Assembly: GCF_027942865.1 (NCBI RefSeq)
Contig: NC_134509.1
Location: forward strand, 16,084,017 to 16,148,016
Reading direction: 5' to 3'
Source: Odontesthes bonariensis
Lineage: Eukaryota > Chordata > Actinopteri > Atheriniformes > Atherinopsidae
DNA length: 64,000 nucleotides
Below the pieces are notes generated by a model, which had not been told where the DNA came from, did not search any database, and worked only from the letters and a program-made list of their open reading frames with translations. Below are positions 59,301-64,000 of this stretch, piece after piece (position 1 is the first letter of the stretch; each line of letters starts with the position of its first letter). A program made the translations under genes and the position numbers.

Positions 59301-62300
59301 CACCGAGGGTGGCACCTACAACGGCGTGTAACGTCATCCATGACGCCATTGCTAGGATACAGACCCAGCATCCTGAGGCATTCATTGCAATCACAGGGGA
59401 TTTCAACCACGTCTCTCTATCCTCCTGCCTGACTGGCTTTGTACAGTATGTGGACTGTCCAACACGTGGAGAAAGGACATTAGATCTGCTCTATGCTAAC
59501 GTGAAGGAGGCTTACAGGACAGTGTCTCTTCCACCACTGGGTAGATCTGATCACAGCATGGTCTATCTACAACCCACATACAGTCCGTGTGTACAAAGAC
59601 TTCCTGTTACTACCAGATCTTTCAGGTAAGTGGTCACCAGAGGCGAGTGATGCATTGAGAGACTGCTTTGATGTCAAAGACTGGGCTGTACTGCTGGAGG
59701 AAGACAAAATGGACAATGACATGGACAGGAGGGTCAGCACCATCACAGACTACATTAACTTCTGTAGGGACACTGTGATTCCAGTCAGGACTGTAAGGTG
59801 CTATCCAAATAACAAACCATGGATCACCAGTGACATCAAAGACCTCCTGAACCAGAAAAAGAGGGCGTTCCAGAATGGGGATGATGAAAGGCGGAGGAGT
59901 GTACAACATGAGCTTAAAAAGACATTACGTCGAGCTAAGGTGGAGTACAAGAAAAAGGTGGAGAGACAGCTGGAGAACAATAACACCAAGGAGGTGTGGA
60001 GGGGCATGAGGACCATGACTGGATACAGACTGAAGAGCTCTCAGTCTGTAGAAGGTGATGTGGACAGAGCCAATACTTTCAACCATTATTACAACAGGTT
60101 TGACAGTGTGGCTTTTTCCACCGCTGCTGCGGCTCCCTCCACCCCCACCACTACAGCTGCTTCCTCTATACTGCTTCCACTGCCCTGCTGTACTTCCACC
60201 TCAACGGCAACCTGCATCGCCCAGCCTCCTCCTCCGCCTGACAGCACCTCCACCTCTGCAGCAACTGTCACCAACAGGCTTCTTCTGTCCAGCTGCACCT
60301 CCACCTCTGCAGCAGCTTCCACCGCCTGGCATCCCGAGCCCAGCTGCACATCCACCTCTGCAGCAGCTTCTACCTCCAGGCATCCTGAGCACAGCTGCAT
60401 CTCCACATCTGTGGCTGCTCCCACCACCTGGCCTCCTCAGTCCAGCTGTACCTCCACCTCTGCAGCAACTCCCACCACTAGCCCTCCTCTGTCCAGCTGC
60501 ACCCCACCCCCATCTCTATGGTTGATAGCAACATCACTCCTGTCGCCATCCCTCCGCTACAACCTCTGTGTCTAACTATAGAGGAGATTGGAGCTGAGCT
60601 CAGGAGACTTAAGTCAGGGAGGGCTTCAGGCCCAGATGGAGTCTGTCAAAGGCTTCTGCGGGACTGTGCCGGTCAACTAGCAGTCCCTCTTCAGAGGCTC
60701 TTCAATATGAGCATTCAGATGGAAAAAGTCCCAGTACTGTGGAAAACGTCTTGTCTCATACCAGTGCCCAAATTAGGGCAACCGGTGGAGCTGAATGACT
60801 ACAGACCGGTGGCTCTGACATCTCATATCATGAAGACCTTGGAGAGACTCCTTGTTCGTCGCATGAGATTGCAGGTTGCTGAGGATCTTCACCCCCTCCA
60901 GTTTGCCTACCAGAAACACATAAGAGTGGAAGACGCGATTCTGTACATGTTGCATTGGGCATATGCTTATCTGGATGTGCCTGGTTCATATGTGAGAATC
61001 ATGTTCTTTGACTTCTCCAGTGCCTTCAGCACCATACAGCCTCCCATACTGAAAGACAAGCTGCTAGGTATGGGTGTGGCCCCCTCCCTGACATCATGGA
61101 TTATAGACTATTTGTCTGCCAGACTACAGTATGTCAGGATGGGGAAATGTGTTTCTTGAACACTGGAATGCAGTACTGGGGCTCCGCAGGGTACTGTTTT
61201 GGCTCCTTTTCTTTTCACCCTGTACACATCAGACTTCAGGTACAACTCAGAGTCCTGCCACATACAGAAGTATTCTGATGATACGGCTGTTGTGGCATGT
61301 GTGCATGGTGGACAGGAGAGGGAGTACAGGGACCGTGTGGAGGCCTTTACTGACTGGACCAAAAATAACTGTTTGCTCCTGAACACCACCAAGACCAAAG
61401 AGCTGGTGGTGGACTTCAGGAGATCTAAAACTCCACTTTATTTAGTCATTTATTATTATTATCATTAAGGCCCGACCGATTATCGGCCCCACTGATATAT
61501 CGGGCCGATATTTAGCATTTTGGGGATATCGGCATCGGCCATACTTTCCATAAATTTCCACCGATAAGTTTATATAATTTTCACAACCAATTTTGCAGCC
61601 GTTTCGTTCTGAAAGCCATGGTCAATGAAGACCAAATAAAACGTGTTTGTTTGTTCCTGAGACTAACCATTTGTTAGTGCAAGCCTGCTAGCTACTAGAT
61701 AGCCTGCTGGTGTGAGAGCCTATCTTGTTCCATAACAACTGGTTACCCAGCACGTTAGAACCAACGGTGATTGGTCATAATGTCCCTCTTAATTAACTTT
61801 AATAGAATTAAGTTTTGGCCAGTCGCTGCGTTTCAAACATCTAGAGTAACATCTTGTTACGGGTAACCTGTCACACCACCACCAGGTAGCTAGCAGGCTT
61901 GCGCTAACAACCATGGTGTTAGGTGAACAACTTCATGAAGCCATACGCGACGCGACTCAGATGATTCATTGTAAAGTTGTACGGGGATGTTTATGTTTAT
62001 TTTACTGTTTAAAAATGCTATAAGCAGCTCCCTACACTTGATTTTTAGTTCTCAGTCAGTTCATTTTCTATTACTTCTTAATATAAAAATAGCATATATT
62101 CAAGTATTCTCATAGCAGGGAGTGATTTATTTTTTTACTGATAATTATGTATTTATATTATTATTTTATTTCCCGTTTTATTCTAAGTTATGTTTGGCTT
62201 TATTTTACAAATGCTGCTGGCAGCTTCCTGCACTTTTCATTTTTACAATTAAAAAGATTTAATGGATATGAAAGTTTGTGTCAGTGTGTGCTATTTTTAA

Positions 62301-63961
62301 TTTAATAATTGAATAATGTTTCTATTTATCGGTTGCACATATCGGTTATCGGCCTCCCATTTCCATAATTATCGGTATCGGTATCGGCTCTGAAAAAACC
62401 ACATCGGTCGGGCCCTAATTATTATAATTATTATTATTAGATAGTAGTAGTATGTTTATTAGAATTGGTATTATTGTTGTTGTTAATATACAATCATTGT
62501 AAATATTAATAATGTTTTGACTTACTTGACTAATTTGAATTTCCCCCATTGGGGGATGAATAAAGTATTTTTCTATTCTATTCTATAAACCAATGAAGTA
62601 ATAAGCATAAACATATGCCATCATGAATATAAATTATGACATCAAAGATATGAACAGATGACATCATAGAAATAAAGAGATGACATCATGAATAAAAACA
62701 GATTATATTATACATATAAACATGATATCATAAATTTAAACGGATGATTTCATAAGCATAAACAGATGGCAGATATATAAATTGATGATGTAATAAAAAT
62801 ATACAGATGACATCATTAATATAAATGACATCATAGATATGAACAGATGACGTCATAAACATAAACTGATGGCGTCATAGACATGAATAGATGACGTCAT
62901 TAACATAAACAGATGACGTCATAAACAATAACAGATGACATCATGAATATAAACGATGACATCATACATATGACCAGATGACGCGATAAACATAAACAGA
63001 TAACATCATGCATATAAACGATAACGTCATAGATATGAACAGATGACGTCATAAACATAAACAGATGTCGTCATAAACAGATGACATCATGCATATAAAC
63101 GATGACGTCATAAACATAAACAGATGACGTCATGAATATAAAGAGATGATATCATAGATATAACCAGATGATGTCATGATTATAAACAGATGATATCATA
63201 CATAAACTGTTGTCATAAACATATACAGATTACATCATGTATATAAACAGATGACATAATTAATATAAACATATGACATCATATATATAAACAGATGATG
63301 TCATAAATATAAACAGATGACATCATGAATCTATAAAGATTACATCATGAATATGAACAGATGACATCATGAATATAATCATGATATCAAGAGTGTAAAC
63401 AGATGACTTCATAAATATAAACAGATGACATTATATATTACGGCATCTTCTTGGTATGGAAGCAACTGTGCTGCAGACAGGAAATCACTGAAGAGTATTA
63501 AAAACCATCCATTCTGTTCCTAACTTTTCTGCTTTGTCTTTTCTGTCACTTCACCCAAATCATCTTTCTCTAATAGCTGTGACTGTTTTGTTTCTCAAAT
63601 TTCTCCTTTTTAACAGTGAGTGTGATTTCTTCATTGGCATTCCTCTCCCAGAATGTTTTGCCTGCCTGATATCCTCCCTCTTCTGTTTCCAGCTGTTTTT
63701 GGTTCCCTGGGAGTTTTGTGTTTCCTGGCAGCTGTGAGACACCACAGTCTCACAGAGCGGGTGGCGAATTATCGGGAGAACCTCTTCGTCCTCGTTGTCT
63801 TGGAAGACAATCTGGACTGGTCTTTCTGGCTTGGCGTCGGCAGCATTGGGACTCACTTTGCTGTCTGTGGAGTGGTTGCGATGAGTCGTATTAAGATGCC
63901 CAAGCCAGAGATCAAGAAGCCTGAAGAACCTACAATTTCTTCTCTGGACCTGCTCTACTGA
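56340..63961 (+). CDS. clrn2: Clarin-2, tetraspan protein of hair-cell stereocilia
   Basis: Three exons: 56340-56592, 57541-57720, 63693-63961; joins are phase 1 at both introns and give 233 aa (human 232). Exon 1: TM1 ([20 protein letters not shown]), [20 protein letters not shown] with a glycosylation site, then [20 protein letters not shown]. The exon 1-2 join reads KIYIFPKLV against human FTIFPHLV. Exon 2: TM2 ([20 protein letters not shown]) and KVPYQ. Exon 3: TM3, [16 protein letters not shown]4, ending ISSLDLLY like human EDILY. Clarin-2 is needed to maintain hearing hair bundles. The gene is divergent from tapt1 with 3.5 kb between the start codons. Intron 2 is nearly 6 kb of minisatellite and transposons. 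The 3'UTR runs out of the window. Confidence 0.93.
57157..57230 (-). mobile_element. 3' stub of the same LINE family, antisense in clrn2 intron 1
   Basis: Read on the minus strand, the segment gives GAATTTCCCCCACTGGCGGA then TGAATAAAGTATTTATCTAT followed by TCTATT. This matches the 3' end of the intron-2 LINE at about 62535-62586 (GAATTTCCCCCATTGGGGGA, then TGAATAAAGTATTTTTCTAT). It is a severely 5'-truncated copy. Confidence 0.8.
57784..58590. repeat. 22-bp-period minisatellite with E-box/CRE units, block 1 (clrn2 intron 2)
   Basis: About 37 degenerate tandem units with a consensus near CAGATGACGTCATAAACATA plus two bases. Common variants are TGACATCA, TGATGTCA and TGACGTCA at the core, and AGATATGAA or AGAAATAAA in the spacer. 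Eight perfect TGACGTCA octamers were counted by eye. A longer-range repeat of about 258 bp is also visible (58024-58110 resembles 58282-58370). Confidence 0.9.
59015..59629 (+). pseudogene. AP-type endonuclease domain of the intronic LINE
   Basis: An open stretch of 204 codons with LINE endonuclease landmarks: [20 protein letters not shown] near the start, [20 protein letters not shown]-type strand, [11 protein letters not shown] (catalytic Asp/Asn) and [12 protein letters not shown] (catalytic SDH). It continues upstream to [19 protein letters not shown] but is cut off by a TAA. The frame is lost after 59629. It belongs to the mobile element and is not a host gene. Confidence 0.88.
60240..60510 (+). 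repeat. In-frame 51-bp tandem repeat in the LINE linker
   Basis: Units of 51 bp starting CAGCTGCACCTCCACCTCTG recur at 60291, 60342, 60393 and 60444, with a degenerate unit before and a partial one after. Each encodes 17 residues of the form [14 protein letters not shown]. The repeat lies between the endonuclease and reverse transcriptase domains and keeps the frame of 59589-60575. Confidence 0.85.
60518..61468 (+). pseudogene. Reverse transcriptase domain of the intronic LINE
   Basis: RT motifs in order: [73 protein letters not shown] and [17 protein letters not shown] (the YSDD catalytic pair), then [19 protein letters not shown] at 61157-61159 interrupts the frame between the FDFSSAF and GAPQGT motifs, and the frame continues unchanged beyond it. 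The thumb and C-terminus are missing. Not functional as written. Confidence 0.88.
61466..62417. mobile_element. hAT-type non-autonomous element nested in the LINE
   Basis: The ends are TAAGGCCCGACCGATTATCGG and its inverse ATCGGTCGGGCCCTA, with flanks ATTATCAT (61458-61465) and ATTATTAT (62418-62425), a 7/8 match to an 8-bp duplication. Subterminal regions are filled with TATCGG/CCGATA repeats on both sides, as in many fish hAT elements. At 952 bp there is no transposase frame. It interrupts the 3' part of the LINE, so it is the younger insertion. Confidence 0.85.
62590..63440. repeat. 22-bp-period minisatellite with E-box/CRE units, block 2 (clrn2 intron 2)
   Basis: About 38 units of the same repeat as block 1, with six perfect TGACGTCA octamers by eye. 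The first 200 bp (about 62600-62780, including CCATCATGAATATAAA..., then GATTTCATAAGCATAAACAG and ATGGCAGATAT) match the last part of block 1 (about 58240-58535) in order. The two blocks are therefore duplicates of a longer segment and not simply random units. The block ends about 250 bp before exon 3 of clrn2. Confidence 0.9.
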
Positions 63962-64000
63962 AGGACAGACAGAAGAGCATCATTGGCTGTGTTTACATCA

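Larger units (their letters stand above)
58600..62586 (+). mobile_element. Non-LTR retrotransposon (L2/CR1/Rex1-like) inserted in the clrn2 intron-2 minisatellite
   Basis: Sense-oriented LINE lying between the two minisatellite blocks. Order: a short 5' region, an ORF remnant beginning [20 protein letters not shown] (58740), an AP endonuclease, a Ser/Thr/Pro linker, reverse transcriptase, then a 3' region with GAATTTCCCCCATTGGGGGA and an (ATTCT)n tail at 62570-62586. Defects: a TAA in the endonuclease leader at about 58992, frame changes near 59590-59629 and 60520-60575, a TGA at 61157, and loss of the RT C-terminus after 61440. A hAT element has inserted into its 3' part. The exact 5' boundary and target duplication are not clear. 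Clade assignment is tentative. Confidence 0.88.

Noticed and set aside
60089-60525. Long alternative frames, Pro- or Gly/Cys-rich, through the LINE linker
   Set aside because: They are shadows of the 51-bp tandem repeat read in other frames or on the opposite strand; no start context or domain supports them.
57784-63440. CRISPR-like or centromeric satellite interpretation of the clrn2 intron array
   Set aside because: Units abut without unique spacers and vary continuously, so it is a minisatellite. The host context is a vertebrate intron, and array size is far below centromeric satellite scale.

Overview
This window looks like a piece of a ray-finned (teleost) fish chromosome. Genes are split into short exons with GT-AG introns, intergenic DNA is AT-rich with long (CA)n and (TCTA)n tracts, and there are many fish-type transposable elements. 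Five vertebrate genes can be read. Four of them (fgfbp1, fgfbp2, prom1, tapt1) lie in the order and orientation I recall for human chromosome 4p15.3. The fifth, clrn2, also maps to human 4p15.3 but is not adjacent to TAPT1 there.

Layout. 1-6180: no gene recognised, only microsatellites and repeat fragments. 6183-7200: fgfbp1 (minus), a single coding exon with a probable 5'UTR intron. 7201-12289: intergenic, with a perfectly bounded palindromic hAT MITE. 12290-13124: fgfbp2 (minus) with a TATA box. 16358-41213: prom1 (minus), a pentaspan prominin; I placed 28 exons by hand and the splice phases close exactly, giving about 920 aa. Its introns hold a hAT with a BED zinc-finger remnant, a mosaic LINE and a tRNA-derived SINE. 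46002-52812: tapt1 (minus), 14 exons, C-terminus very close to human TAPT1, but with one extra T in exon 3 that breaks the frame. 52987-55407: a TTAA-flanked DNA transposon carrying a retro-insertion with a 19-bp target duplication, then a hAT-like element with a 175-bp inverted repeat. 56340-63961: clrn2 (plus), three exons, 233 aa. Its 6-kb second intron is a 22-bp-period minisatellite interrupted by a dead LINE, which is itself interrupted by a hAT element.

The genes do not form a pathway. fgfbp1 and fgfbp2 encode secreted FGF/heparin-binding proteins, prom1 a membrane-protrusion and photoreceptor-disc protein, tapt1 a ciliary-base transmembrane protein, and clrn2 a hair-bundle tetraspan. 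Three of the five relate to cilia, photoreceptors or hair cells.

The most unusual signals are: (1) the clrn2 intron-2 array, whose unit joins an E-box (CAGATG) to a palindromic CRE (TGACGTCA); (2) alternative, overlapping reading frames at the prom1 C-terminus and a 24-nt phase-1 microexon; (3) the one-base frameshift in an otherwise intact tapt1. No CRISPR, operon, tRNA or rRNA gene was seen. All exon boundaries were assigned by eye.
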